Source: an uncultured Verrucomicrobiota bacterium (lineage in GTDB: Bacteria; Verrucomicrobiota; Verrucomicrobiia; Limisphaerales; UBA9464). From it: 64,000 bases of DNA. A program made the translations under genes and the position numbers. Below the pieces are notes generated by a model. That model saw only the letters and a list, made by a program, of their open reading frames with translations. It ran no database searches and was not told the DNA's origin. The DNA lies in the NCBI GenBank assembly GCA_903922605.1, contig CAIXUG010000077.1, positions 19,959 to 83,958 of the forward strand, in the 5' to 3' direction. Shown in pieces: positions 17,997 to 26,756 of this stretch. The stretch's first letter is position 1, and each line of letters begins with the position of its first letter.

Positions 17997-19271
17997 ATGA
18001 AATCCAACCGCAACTATCCGTTGCTCCTCGCCAGCCAGTTCCTCGGGGCCTTCGGCGACAACGCCATTCTGGCGGTGATCGTCGGCCAGCTGACACTGAT
18101 GCAGAAGGCCGGGCAAATCTCCCAGGAGGAGCTGCGCCAGAGGGGTACGATCTACACGAGCATCCTCTTCATCCCCTATGTGCTGCTCGCCCCGCTCGCC
18201 GGATTTCTCAATGACAGGCACGCCAAGACCGCGTGGCTGCGCGGCGGCAACCTGCTGAAACTGCTCGGCACCGCCGTCTGTGCCCTGAGCATCTGGTATG
18301 GCTACACGTGGCAGGGCATTGGCTACTTCATCGTGGGCATCGGCTCCACCATGTACGGCCCGGCGAAATACGGCATTCTCCCAGAGATCCTGCCGCGCGA
18401 AAAACTGGTGAAGGCCAACGGCATGGTCGAGCTGCTGACCCTGCTGGCGATCCTCTTCGGGGCCATCGGCGGCTCCGTCATCGTGGACCGCCTGCCGGTG
18501 TCGGCCTGCTACGGCGTGCTGCTCGGCATCTTCGCCTCCTCCCTGGCGTTGAACCTCTTCATGACGCGCACCCCATCGAATCCCAACGTTCATCTGGCCG
18601 CGAGCGTGGGTGAATTCTTCCGGCATTTTGGCGGCCTCCTGCGTGCCCCGCGCCTGGGCAAGGTGCTCGTCGGCACCGCGCTCTTCTGGGTCTGCGGCGC
18701 GGCCATGAAGATCAACTTCCAGCCCTGGGGACTCGATGTGCTCAAGCTGCCCGACAACACGCAGATCGCCCTGCTCGGTCTCTGGCTCAGCGTCGGCGTG
18801 ATGATTGGCAGCATTTCCGCCGGGAGGTTCTACCGGGTCAGCGACCTGCGGCACTCGCGGTGGTTTGGCTTCGCGCTGGCGGCCATGCTTCTCGTGGTCT
18901 TTGCGGTGGCACCGCTCGGTCTGGGTGAAATGGGCCGTCACGTCATCGAGTCGGCAAAGCCGGATGGCACGAAGTCGGTGACCTTGGTGGTGTTGCCCGT
19001 CGTGATGCTGCTGCTGGCGGCGACGGGTGTGGTGGCGGGACTGTTCCTTATTCCGCTCAATGCCGCGCTGCAGGCCGAGTCGGACCCGTCGAAGCTGGGC
19101 AAGACCATCGCGGTGCAGAACTTCACCGACAATTGCGGGATGATCCTCGCCGGCCTGCTGGTGTTTGCCTGTGTGCAGCTGCACCTCTCGGCCTCGCAGG
19201 TCTTCCTGGCCCTGGCGGGTTTGGTGATCGTCGTCGTCGCCTGGCTGCGGATCCCAAAATCGGAGGCGTAA
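17997..19271 (+). CDS. lplT: lysophospholipid transporter LplT-like MFS protein
   Basis: 424 residues from the ATG at 17997, four bases after the desaturase stop. An in-frame upstream extension lies inside the desaturase gene and is rejected. The protein is a 12-helix MFS carrier starting YPLLLASQFLGAFGDNAILAVI, a typical LplT beginning, with GPAKYGILPE and the domain-A loop LAGFLNDRHAK. LplT flips lysophospholipids to the inner leaflet, where Aas reacylates them. Its position directly before lnt and aas supports the assignment, as lplT and aas are adjacent or fused in many bacteria. Confidence 0.87.
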   Translation: MKSNRNYPLLLASQFLGAFGDNAILAVIVGQLTLMQKAGQISQEELRQRGTIYTSILFIPYVLLAPLAGFLNDRHAKTAWLRGGNLLKLLGTAVCALSIWYGYTWQGIGYFIVGIGSTMYGPAKYGILPEILPREKLVKANGMVELLTLLAILFGAIGGSVIVDRLPVSACYGVLLGIFASSLALNLFMTRTPSNPNVHLAASVGEFFRHFGGLLRAPRLGKVLVGTALFWVCGAAMKINFQPWGLDVLKLPDNTQIALLGLWLSVGVMIGSISAGRFYRVSDLRHSRWFGFALAAMLLVVFAVAPLGLGEMGRHVIESAKPDGTKSVTLVVLPVVMLLLAATGVVAGLFLIPLNAALQAESDPSKLGKTIAVQNFTDNCGMILAGLLVFACVQLHLSASQVFLALAGLVIVVVAWLRIPKSEA

Positions 19272-20780
19272 ATGGAGACGACGGCCCAACCTGAAAGGAA
19301 CGTCCCGCCATCGCCGGCGGGGTTGCCAGAGGTGGCGTCCGCCCGGCGTTTGCGTCCCGCGACGGTGGCGCTGCTGGTGGTCGGCGCGGTGGCGTCTTTC
19401 CAGCTCGCGTTCCAGTTTACGCCGCTGTGCTGGCTGGTGCTGGCGTATCTCGGTTGCCTCTACGAGCTGCGCCGGGTGGCTACGGCACGCCAGGCGTTCT
19501 ATGGCGGTATGGTGGTGGGACTGGGCGTGTTTGTGCCGCAGATGGGGTTCATGTGGACCATCTTCGGCCCGGCGGCCATTCCGCTGTGGCTGATTCTGGC
19601 CTTCTTCCACGGTGTGTTCCTCCTTCTGCTGCACCGTGTGGAAGTCCGGCTGGGTGCGTGCTGGGCGATGTGGCTCGCGCCGGTGCTTTGGTGCGGGATC
19701 GAATACTTCCGCAGCGAGGTTTGGTGGCTGCGGTTCACGTGGTTCACAGCGGGAACCGTCTTCGATCCGCCGGTTGGAATGGCGCTGTGCGTGGGCGTTT
19801 ACGGCGCAGGATTGATCGCCTTCCAATGCGCGATTTTCCTGCGGCGCCTGGTGTCCCGTACTTTTTCCAAGGCCGATGGGATGCTGCTGGCCGCATGGGC
19901 ATTGCTGATCATCGTGCTCCCTGCTTTCGCTGTCGCTTCTAATGCTCGTCAGCGCAGCCTGCATGTTGCCGGCGTTCAGTTGGAATTTCCCGGTGTGCCG
20001 GAAGTCGTCACCGCGCTCGACCGCGTCGCCAAGGCGCATCCCGAAGCCGAGTTGCTGATGCTCAGCGAATATACCTTCGACGGACCAGTGCCCGATGCGG
20101 TGAAGATCTGGTGCAAACGGAACGACAAGTGGCTCGTGGCGGGCGGTAAGGACGTCCTCCAGCCGGGGGGAAGTCCGGGCAAACCGTTGTTGGGGCCGCC
20201 CACTGCTGGCGTGGCCACGGAGCGCTATTACAACACCGCCTTCGTGATCAGTACCAGCGGCGAGGTTGTGTTCACGCAGGCGAAGTCGCGGCCCATCCAG
20301 TTCTTCAAGGACGGCGAGCCGGCGCGCGAACAGCGGGTTTGGGACTCGCCGTGGGGCAAGCTCGGTATCGCCATCTGCTACGATGTCAGTTACCGCCGCG
20401 TGATGGACGAGCTCATACGCCAAGGTGCGGGGGCGTTGCTTATCCCGACGATGGATGTCGAGCCATGGGGCGAACATGAGCACCGGCTCAACGCCCGCAT
20501 GGCCAGGATCCGTGCCGCCGAATATGGCGTGCCCATCTTCCGCGTCGCCAGTTCCGGCATCTCCCAACTGATCAACACCCTGGGTGATGAGCAGTCGACC
20601 ACCTCCTATCCCGGCCCGGGCGAAATCATCTCGGGCGAGCTGCGCCTGCGAGTGCGGGGAGGCACCGTGCCACTGGATCGCTGGTTGGCCCCGTTCTGCA
20701 CGGTCGTAACCGGCGGTGTGCTGACGGCCTTGATTGTGTTCGCCTGGCGGGATCGCGCTTCGTGGAAGGAGTCGACGTGA
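19272..20780 (+). CDS. lnt: apolipoprotein N-acyltransferase Lnt-like protein
   Basis: 502 residues, starting directly after the lplT stop with a GGAGG five bases before the ATG. Residues about 30-220 hold multiple membrane helices. A nitrilase-fold domain follows with the catalytic triad Glu266 (LMLSEYTF), Lys338 (FTQAKSRP) and Cys369 (GIAICYDV). Lnt adds the third acyl chain to lipoproteins in the periplasm, taking it from a phospholipid and leaving a lysophospholipid. This links it to LplT and Aas in the same operon. The gene ends eight bases before a palindromic repeat element. Confidence 0.85.
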   Translation: METTAQPERNVPPSPAGLPEVASARRLRPATVALLVVGAVASFQLAFQFTPLCWLVLAYLGCLYELRRVATARQAFYGGMVVGLGVFVPQMGFMWTIFGPAAIPLWLILAFFHGVFLLLLHRVEVRLGACWAMWLAPVLWCGIEYFRSEVWWLRFTWFTAGTVFDPPVGMALCVGVYGAGLIAFQCAIFLRRLVSRTFSKADGMLLAAWALLIIVLPAFAVASNARQRSLHVAGVQLEFPGVPEVVTALDRVAKAHPEAELLMLSEYTFDGPVPDAVKIWCKRNDKWLVAGGKDVLQPGGSPGKPLLGPPTAGVATERYYNTAFVISTSGEVVFTQAKSRPIQFFKDGEPAREQRVWDSPWGKLGIAICYDVSYRRVMDELIRQGAGALLIPTMDVEPWGEHEHRLNARMARIRAAEYGVPIFRVASSGISQLINTLGDEQSTTSYPGPGEIISGELRLRVRGGTVPLDRWLAPFCTVVTGGVLTALIVFAWRDRASWKEST

Positions 20781-20788
20781 GCGCGCCA

Positions 20789-20914
20789 GCGTCTTGGAGT
20801 GCGGCAGCCCTCTGCCGCTTTGTGGGGCGTACAGAAACGGTCAGCGTGCTCCAGCCCTTTGGCAATCCATCCGGCTGTCGAAAGCGCGAGAGGGCTCGCG
20901 CAGTCCAAGACGCT
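20789..20914. repeat. 126-bp palindromic element with AGCGTCTTGGA ends, copy 1
   Basis: The ends AGCGTCTTGGA and TCCAAGACGCT are perfect inverted repeats. Further in, GCAGCCCTCTGCCGCTTT faces AAAGCGCGAGAGGGCTCGC. A second copy in inverse orientation lies at 52882-53010. The element separates lnt from aas and has no coding frame of its own. It resembles a miniature non-autonomous mobile element, but no transposase with matching ends is in view. Confidence 0.8.
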
Positions 20915-20994
20915 CCGCGACTTCGCCTGCTGCCTTCCTTCGGCGACGACGCTTTGGTTCTCTTCCGACGCGTCTGCGTGATCGGTAATCTTCC

Positions 20995-23193
20995 ATGAAA
21001 TCGTTCTTCCTCGAACTCGTCCGGTTCTGCTTCCGCTTCCGGGCGTACAACACCGAGGTGCTCACCACTCCGGGGCCGGTGCTGCTGCTGCCGAACCACA
21101 CTTCGTGGCTCGACTGGCTTTTTCTCTACGTCGTGCTGGATGACGACTGGAAATTCGTCACCTCCAGCACCACGGCGCAGGCGAGCTGGCTGCACCGGAA
21201 GATCATGGTGAATGAGCGCACCTTCCCGGTGGACACGACCTCGCCCTACGCGGTGAAGCGCATGGCCGAGTATCTGGCCACGGGCGGGCGTTTGGTACTC
21301 TTCGCCGAGGGCCGCATCTCGATCACCGGCTCGCTGATGAAGCTCTTTGATGGCACCGGCTTCCTCGTCCACAAGACCCACGCCAAGGTCATCACCGCGT
21401 ATCTGCGGGGCGCGAACCGCGTCCATTGGGTGCGGCACAAGGGCTGGACGAAATGGTTTCCCACCGTGACCGCGCATTTCAGCCAGGTGCTCGAAGCCCC
21501 CGCGCTGCCGGAGGGGACCTCGAACACCATCGCACGGCAGAAGCGCACCACCTGGCTGCGTGACGTGATGGTGCGGCAGCAGTTCGATACGGAGACGGAG
21601 TTTGGACAACGCACCGTGCTGGGCGCCATCGCGGAGACGGCGGGGAACATCCCGGGCAAAATCGTGCTCGAAGATTTCACGGGGGCGGAGGTCACGTATC
21701 GCAAGCTGATGGTCGGGACCGAAGTGCTGGCGCAGGCGTTGACGCCGCCCGTGCTCGGGCCCGCCACCCGGGTCGGGGTGCTGCTGCCCAATATCAACGG
21801 GACACCCATCATCCTGCTCGCTCTGTGGTCGCTGGGCCGGGTGCCGGCGCTCCTGAACTTCTCGACCGGCGCACCAGTGATGCTCCAGTGCGCGCAACTG
21901 GCCGGGTTGAAACAGATCATCACGTCACGGCAGTTCGTCACGAAGGCGAAGCTGGACATGAGCACCTTTGCACCGGCCGGCATCGAGCTGATTTTTCTGG
22001 AGGATGTGCGGGCGGGCATCACCGCGATGTCCAAATTCGCCGCGCTGCTGCATCACACCTTAAACTGTGGCGCCGGCCTGCGCGACGTGACCCCGCAAGC
22101 GGGGAGCGGGGAGCGCGGAGCGGGGAGCGGCGAGGCCATTCCTTCCGATCCAGCGGTGATCCTGTTCACCTCCGGTTCGGAGGGCGTGCCCAAGGGAGTC
22201 GAGCTTACCCATGCCAACCTGCTCGCCAACATCCGCCAGGTGGACGTGACGATGGACCTTACGGATGAGGAGCGGTTTTTCAACGCGATGCCGCTGTTCC
22301 ACAGCTTCGGCCTCACGGCCTGCACGCTCTATCCGCTGGTGCGCGGGCTATACGTGTTCCTGTACCCGTCGCCCTTGCATTACCGCATGGTGCCGGCGGC
22401 AGTTTACGATCGCGCGTGTACCATCATGGTCGGCACGAACACCTTCCTGAACGGTTACGCGCGCAAGGCGCATCCCTACGATTTCAGCACGGTGAAGTAC
22501 CTCGTGGCGGGCGCCGAGAAGGTGCAGGAGGCCACCGCGAACATCTGGGCGCGCAAGTTCGGTGTGCGCCTGCTCGAGGGCTACGGCGCGACCGAGTGCA
22601 GCCCGGCGGTGTGCCTGAACTCGCGTGTGGACGTGAAGTTCGGCTCGGTCGGCCGCTTCATGCCGGGCATGGAGTGGCGGCTGGAACCGGTCGAGGGCGT
22701 TGCCGAGGGCGGTCGGCTCTTCGTGCACGGGCCGAACATCATGAAGGGCTACCTCAACCCCGAGCCCAACGCGGCATTCCTCGCGCTCGGCGGCTGGTAC
22801 GACACCGGCGACATGGTGCGCGTGGACGACGAGGGCTTCGTCTTCATTCTCGGCCGGCTGAAGCGCTTCGCGAAGGTCAGCGGTGAGATGGTGAGCCTGA
22901 CGGCGGTGGAGGATGCGCTGGCAGGTGCGTTCCCGCAGTTCGGCCTGCGCTGCGAGATCGCGGTGGTCGCGGTCCACGACGAGGACAAGGGCGAGAAGCT
23001 CATCGCCATCACCAACGAACCCAAGCTCACGCTCGACGACCTGCGCCAGGTCATCCGCGCCAAGGGTCTTACCAACCTCTGCACACCACGTGAAATCCGC
23101 GCCGTGCATGAGATCCCGAAACTCGGCACCGGCAAGGTGAACCACCGGGCGCTGATGGAGCAGCTCCAGGCGGAGAGCAAACCCGCTGCATGA
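20995..23193 (+). CDS. aas: Aas-type bifunctional acyltransferase / acyl-ACP synthetase
   Basis: 732 residues. The N-terminal PlsC-like acyltransferase has the HX4D motif NHTSWLD (His35, Asp40) and a FAEGRIS motif. The C-terminal AMP-binding synthetase has the loop ILFTSGSEGVPKG, then EGYGATECSP and YDTGDMVRVD. Aas activates a fatty acid onto ACP and transfers it to lysophospholipid at the inner membrane face. Residues about 368-381 (AGSGERGAGSGE) are encoded by an in-frame word-like repeat just before the ATP-binding loop. The start lies 80 bases after a palindromic element that separates it from lnt, so it may have its own promoter. Confidence 0.9.
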   Translation: MKSFFLELVRFCFRFRAYNTEVLTTPGPVLLLPNHTSWLDWLFLYVVLDDDWKFVTSSTTAQASWLHRKIMVNERTFPVDTTSPYAVKRMAEYLATGGRLVLFAEGRISITGSLMKLFDGTGFLVHKTHAKVITAYLRGANRVHWVRHKGWTKWFPTVTAHFSQVLEAPALPEGTSNTIARQKRTTWLRDVMVRQQFDTETEFGQRTVLGAIAETAGNIPGKIVLEDFTGAEVTYRKLMVGTEVLAQALTPPVLGPATRVGVLLPNINGTPIILLALWSLGRVPALLNFSTGAPVMLQCAQLAGLKQIITSRQFVTKAKLDMSTFAPAGIELIFLEDVRAGITAMSKFAALLHHTLNCGAGLRDVTPQAGSGERGAGSGEAIPSDPAVILFTSGSEGVPKGVELTHANLLANIRQVDVTMDLTDEERFFNAMPLFHSFGLTACTLYPLVRGLYVFLYPSPLHYRMVPAAVYDRACTIMVGTNTFLNGYARKAHPYDFSTVKYLVAGAEKVQEATANIWARKFGVRLLEGYGATECSPAVCLNSRVDVKFGSVGRFMPGMEWRLEPVEGVAEGGRLFVHGPNIMKGYLNPEPNAAFLALGGWYDTGDMVRVDDEGFVFILGRLKRFAKVSGEMVSLTAVEDALAGAFPQFGLRCEIAVVAVHDEDKGEKLIAITNEPKLTLDDLRQVIRAKGLTNLCTPREIRAVHEIPKLGTGKVNHRALMEQLQAESKPAA
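22098..22134. repeat. GCGGGGAGCGGGGAGC repeat inside aas
   Basis: Four diverged copies of GCGGGGAG run in frame through the gene. The same wording occurs between genes at 40280-40307. The inserted residues are Gly/Ser/Glu-rich and precede the conserved nucleotide-binding loop. Confidence 0.65.
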
Positions 23194-23723
23194 CCGACCT
23201 CCGTGAATTCATCCGTATCCTGATGCTGTGCGTGGTTGCCTCGGTCGCCTACGGGATTGTTCACGACCAGGTCACGGCTCATCTCTGCGTTGAGTATTTC
23301 ACGGTCGCCCACCCACCGGTCTTCGCAACGACCTCGCCTTTGTTGCAGGGCTTGGGCTGGGGTGTCATCGCGACGTGGTGGGTTGGAGCCTATTTGGGCG
23401 TCGCGCTCGCACTATCGGCGCGCGTCGGCAGTTGGTGGAAGGTCAAGGCCAGCGAACTCGTGCGGCCAGTTCTTCGCCTGATGGCCGTTACGGCACTGAC
23501 TGCCACGGCCTGCGGATTGACCGGCTATCTGCTGTTCAAGGCGCACCGCATTGGTATTGCCGGCTGGGAAGATGCAATCCCGCGCGAGAAGCACGCCGCG
23601 TTCTCGGCGGACATCTGGTCCCATCTGGCCAGCTACGCGATGGGTTTTGCGGGAGGTCTGTTCTTGTGCGTCCAAACCCTGTGGCGTCGTTGGCGTCTCT
23701 CCCGGGAAGGCTCCAAGTGCTGA
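23190..23723 (+). CDS. four-helix integral membrane protein, function unknown
   Basis: 177 residues, overlapping the aas stop as ATGA, so translation is coupled. Four hydrophobic helices are visible at about 8-30, 50-76, 90-115 and 145-165. His25 (IVHDQ) is followed by a periplasmic-looking loop. No family motif is recognised. Its position suggests a job tied to the lipid operon. Confidence 0.75.
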   Translation: MTDLREFIRILMLCVVASVAYGIVHDQVTAHLCVEYFTVAHPPVFATTSPLLQGLGWGVIATWWVGAYLGVALALSARVGSWWKVKASELVRPVLRLMAVTALTATACGLTGYLLFKAHRIGIAGWEDAIPREKHAAFSADIWSHLASYAMGFAGGLFLCVQTLWRRWRLSREGSKC

Positions 23724-24820
23724 AAAAAAAGAGAATCAGAAGTATGGCAATTCTCGGCGGCGCATTCGTCCTGGCCCTCGTGGGGCTGCGTCTGGTCTTC
23801 TTCCATGGTCCCTACCAATCCCCCCACTCGCTGCCCGAGGCCAAGCTGCTCGACCTTCACTGCCATACAGCAGGCATCGGCGCGGGCGGCAGTGGCTGCT
23901 TTGTGTCGCGTGAGCTGGAGCAGAGCTACAAGTTTGGCATTTATCTCAAGGCCTTCGGCGTGACGCGGGAGGAGCTGGCCCGTGAAGGCGATGCGTTGAT
24001 CATGCGACGCATTTCCGAGCAGCTGTCGGGCAGCGCCAAGGTTGGTCAGGCCATCGTGCTTGCGCTGGATGGCGTGGTGAACGAGGCGGGTGAATTGGAC
24101 CGGACGAATACGCAGGCTTACGTGCCGAACGAGTTCGTGGCCACCGAGACCGCGAAGTTCACCAACCTCCTCTGGGGCGCGAGCATCAACCCCTACCGCA
24201 AGGATGCCCTCGCGCGGCTCGACTGGGCCGCCGCGCACGGCGCGAAGCTGGTGAAATGGATTCCCAGCACCATGCACATCGACCCGGCGGACGAACGGAT
24301 CACGCCGTTCTACCGCCGCATGGTGGAGCTGAAGCTGCCATTGCTCTGCCATGCGGGGCAGGAGCGCGGTTTCGTGGGGGCACAGGATGAACTGGCCGAT
24401 CCGGTGCGGCTGGAGCTTCCCTTGAAGCTCGGTGTCACGGTCATCGCCGCGCACATCGCGTCCACCGGGAAAGACGACGGCGAACGCGACACCGACCGGC
24501 TCGCCCGCATGATGGCCGCGCACACCAACCTCTATTCGGAGATCTCGTCGCTCACCCAGGCGAACAAGCCCGGCTACCTGCGCGAGGCGCTGACCCGACC
24601 GGAGTTTCGCGGGCGGCTGCTCTATGGCACCGATTTCCCGCTCATCAACACGGCGCTCGTTTCGCCCTGGTTTTACCCGTTGAACCTGACCCGGACGCAG
24701 ATGGCGAAAATTGCCGCCATTAAAAACCCCTGGGACCGCGATGTGGCGCTGAAGCAGGCGCTGGGCGTGCCGCCGGAGATCTTTGCCCGCGCGGATTCAC
24801 TGTTTCGCGCCAAGCCATGA
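23717..24820 (+). CDS. membrane-anchored amidohydrolase-family protein
   Basis: 367 residues from a GTG at 23717, which has AAGG seven bases upstream and gives a basic N-terminus (LKKKRIRS) before one membrane helix (residues 10-29). A later ATG at 23744 is possible. The metal-binding HxH is LDLHCH (His48, His50), and LCHAGQE, IAAHIAST and YGTDFPL supply further ligands expected for the amidohydrolase barrel. The active site should face the periplasm. The substrate is unknown. It overlaps both neighbours and belongs to the lipid operon. Confidence 0.82.
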   Translation: MLKKKRIRSMAILGGAFVLALVGLRLVFFHGPYQSPHSLPEAKLLDLHCHTAGIGAGGSGCFVSRELEQSYKFGIYLKAFGVTREELAREGDALIMRRISEQLSGSAKVGQAIVLALDGVVNEAGELDRTNTQAYVPNEFVATETAKFTNLLWGASINPYRKDALARLDWAAAHGAKLVKWIPSTMHIDPADERITPFYRRMVELKLPLLCHAGQERGFVGAQDELADPVRLELPLKLGVTVIAAHIASTGKDDGERDTDRLARMMAAHTNLYSEISSLTQANKPGYLREALTRPEFRGRLLYGTDFPLINTALVSPWFYPLNLTRTQMAKIAAIKNPWDRDVALKQALGVPPEIFARADSLFRAKP

Positions 24821-25611
24821 GGGGTGACATGGAACTTCGCCGACACGGCGACGCGACCTTGCCGGCGCTGATTTATCTGCCGGGCCTGCATGGGGACTGG
24901 ACACTGATCAGTTCGTTTCGCCAGGCGGTCGAAGGCCGCGTCCACTTTGTCGAGCTGGCGTATCCCCGCGCCGTGACGCCCAGCCTCGCGGATCTTGCGC
25001 GCGCGATCCTCACCGGCTTGCAGGCGCAGGGCATCACCACGGGCTGGCTGCTGGCGGAGTCGTTTGGCTCACAGGTGGCGTGGGCCATGCTTCAGGAAAT
25101 CCAATCGCCAGGCCTCCATGGAGCGGTGCAGTTCACGCCTGCCGGGCTGATCCTGGCGGGAGGGTTTGTGCGGCACCCGGTCATCCCTGGGGTCAGGTTG
25201 GCGAAGGTATTTTGCGCGGAAACGCCGCCCTGGTTTTTGCGGCTGTTTCTCTGGGTCTATCCCAAGTACGCACGCTTCCGTCACCGGCGGGCACCGGAGA
25301 CGCTGCGCGACATTGCGGAGTTTGTGGTGCGCCGCCAGACGCCCGGCGATCGCGAGGCGATGGCCCACCGCCTGAACCTCATTGCCGCCGCCGACTTTCG
25401 CGCCCTGGCCCGCACCACCCGGGTGCCGGTGTATTCCCTGACCGGCTTTTGGGACCCGATCGTGTTTTGGTGGCCGGTACGTGCGTGGCTGCGCCACGAG
25501 TGCCCTGCCTTGCGGGGCGACCGTTTGCTCTTCTGGGCCGATCACACCGTGCTCGCCACCCAGCCCGACGCCTCCGCCCAACAGGTGCTTGCCTGGATGG
25601 GGCCTCACTGA
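24817..25611 (+). CDS. alpha/beta hydrolase
   Basis: 264 residues, overlapping the preceding stop as ATGA. The fold is suggested by LIYLPGLHGDW (oxyanion region), the nucleophile Ser82 in LLAESFGSQ, an acid in GFWDPIVFW and the final His in WADHTVLA. There is no signal peptide. It is the last gene of the lipid operon, so a lipid or acyl-ester substrate is plausible but unproven. Its stop codon falls at the start of a word-like repeat, so the last residues may be repeat-derived. Confidence 0.78.
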   Translation: MRGDMELRRHGDATLPALIYLPGLHGDWTLISSFRQAVEGRVHFVELAYPRAVTPSLADLARAILTGLQAQGITTGWLLAESFGSQVAWAMLQEIQSPGLHGAVQFTPAGLILAGGFVRHPVIPGVRLAKVFCAETPPWFLRLFLWVYPKYARFRHRRAPETLRDIAEFVVRRQTPGDREAMAHRLNLIAAADFRALARTTRVPVYSLTGFWDPIVFWWPVRAWLRHECPALRGDRLLFWADHTVLATQPDASAQQVLAWMGPH

Positions 25612-25656
25612 CGGGCAACGACCCGCCTGCCCACCCACTGACCTACTGGCTCACGC
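25604..25656. repeat. CCCACTGACCTACTGGCTCAC-type repeat
   Basis: The repeat begins at the end of the hydrolase gene (CTCACTGA contains its stop) and runs to the end of the convergent cupin gene, whose stop codon it also touches. Relatives are at 12715-12786 and 42093-42138. Confidence 0.55.
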
Positions 25657-25980
25657 CACCGTCAGCGGGCCGTCGAAGACCGTCAGACTAACGACTTCGG
25701 TGCGTGCCACATGGGGACCGTGCCGTTCGCCCTTGGGGGCGAAGAAACAGGTGCCGGCGCCGTAGGTGACACCTTCCTCCTCCCATTCCCCGCTGAGGAC
25801 ATAAGCCGTTTCGTTGGCTTGCGGATGGATATGCGCCGGCACGGTCACGCCCGCCGTGAACTTCCGGAGCACGGTGACACCGCCGGTGGCCGGGTTGCGA
25901 TGGAGCAGCTTCAGTTCGACGCCGGGGTAGGGACCGGGCTGCCACGGTTTGTCGGCGGCGAGGGTGACGTGTTGGAACAT
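25651..25980 (-). CDS. cupin-domain protein
   Basis: 109 residues, a single small cupin barrel. Motif 1 is PAHIHPQANETAYVLSGEWEEEG, with two His and one Glu as probable metal ligands. Motif 2 is GAGTCFFAPKGERHGP with a further His. This resembles ChrR-type or general metal-binding cupins. No substrate can be assigned. The gene is convergent with the lipid operon and divergent from miaE. Confidence 0.8.
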   Translation of the reverse strand: MFQHVTLAADKPWQPGPYPGVELKLLHRNPATGGVTVLRKFTAGVTVPAHIHPQANETAYVLSGEWEEEGVTYGAGTCFFAPKGERHGPHVARTEVVSLTVFDGPLTVA

Positions 25981-25994
25981 CGGCTTAGAATACA

Positions 25995-26023
25995 GGAGAT
26001 GGGAGTTGGGAGATAGAAGATGG
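25995..26023. repeat. GGAGATGGGAGTTGGGAGA repeat
   Basis: A short run of GGGAGAT/GGGAGTT words fills the 47 bases between the divergent cupin and miaE genes. It must overlap their promoters, which makes it unusual. Confidence 0.45.
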
Positions 26024-26027
26024 CGCT

Positions 26028-26648
26028 GTGCCCAATCTTCTGTTGGCTCCTTTCAAAACTTCGTATCCTTGGGCCGTGCTCTTGTTCCGCGAAAAGATTC
26101 CGGCCGACTGGCTGCCGAAGGTGAAGGCGAACCTGCCCTCGGTGCTGGTCGATCACGCCCACCTGGAGCGCAAGGCGGCGACGACCGCGCTGAATCTGGA
26201 GAAGTTCCGCCAACTTTTTGACCGGGTGCATGAGCTGAACGCCATCGCCATTGAGGAACTCCAGCATTTCGAGCTGGTGCTTCAACTGCTCAAGGCGCGC
26301 GGCATCCCGTTCTCAGAACCCCGGCCCAGTGCGTGGATCAAGGGGCTGATGAAGTCGGTGCGCGGCGGCATCCATGGCCAAGTCATCGACCATCTCATCT
26401 GTTGCGCGCTGATCGAGGGGCGGAGCTGTGAGAAATTCCAGATCTTGGGCGAGGCGCTACGCGACGATGAGCCGGAATTGGCGACGTTTTATCGCAGCCT
26501 GGTGGAGTCCGAGGGCAACCACTACGCCACCTACCTAATCATGGCCCGGCACATTGATCTGGCCGAAACGGACCGCCGGCTGGATTGGTATCTGGACCTC
26601 GACGCGGAACTCATGCGGCAACCGAACCCGGAGCCGATTCTGCATTAA
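26028..26648 (+). CDS. miaE: tRNA-(ms2io6A)-hydroxylase MiaE
   Basis: 206 residues, a ferritin-like diiron hydroxylase that hydroxylates the isopentenyl group of ms2i6A37 in tRNA. Metal ligands are expected in VDHAHLERKA (Glu48 region), EELQHFE (Glu77, His80), EGRSCEKF (Glu130) and ESEGNHYATY (Glu160, His165). The length is typical. No miaA or miaB gene is nearby. A repeat starts seven bases after the stop codon. Confidence 0.92.
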   Translation: MPNLLLAPFKTSYPWAVLLFREKIPADWLPKVKANLPSVLVDHAHLERKAATTALNLEKFRQLFDRVHELNAIAIEELQHFELVLQLLKARGIPFSEPRPSAWIKGLMKSVRGGIHGQVIDHLICCALIEGRSCEKFQILGEALRDDEPELATFYRSLVESEGNHYATYLIMARHIDLAETDRRLDWYLDLDAELMRQPNPEPILH

Positions 26649-26654
26649 GTTGGG

Positions 26655-26748
26655 AGTGACGGATTTCGAATTTCGAGTGGCGAATCGCGAGCAAGGCGAG
26701 TGACCAAGAGCCCGTCCGGCATTCAGCATCCAGGATCTGGCATCCCGG
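26655..26748. repeat. GGATTTCGAATTTCGAGTGG and CATCCAGGATC repeats
   Basis: Positions 26655-26703 consist of TTTCGAATTTCGAGT and GGCGAATCGCGAG words. Positions 26720-26748 consist of CAGCATCCAGGATCTGGCATCC. Relatives of the first type are at 40361-40394, 52784-52818 and 62888-62952. Confidence 0.55.
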
Positions 26749-26756
26749 CCGTAACC

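Noticed and set aside
17982..20567. Long minus-strand open frame opposite lplT and lnt
   Set aside because: His/Arg-rich antisense translation of two well-supported membrane-protein genes.
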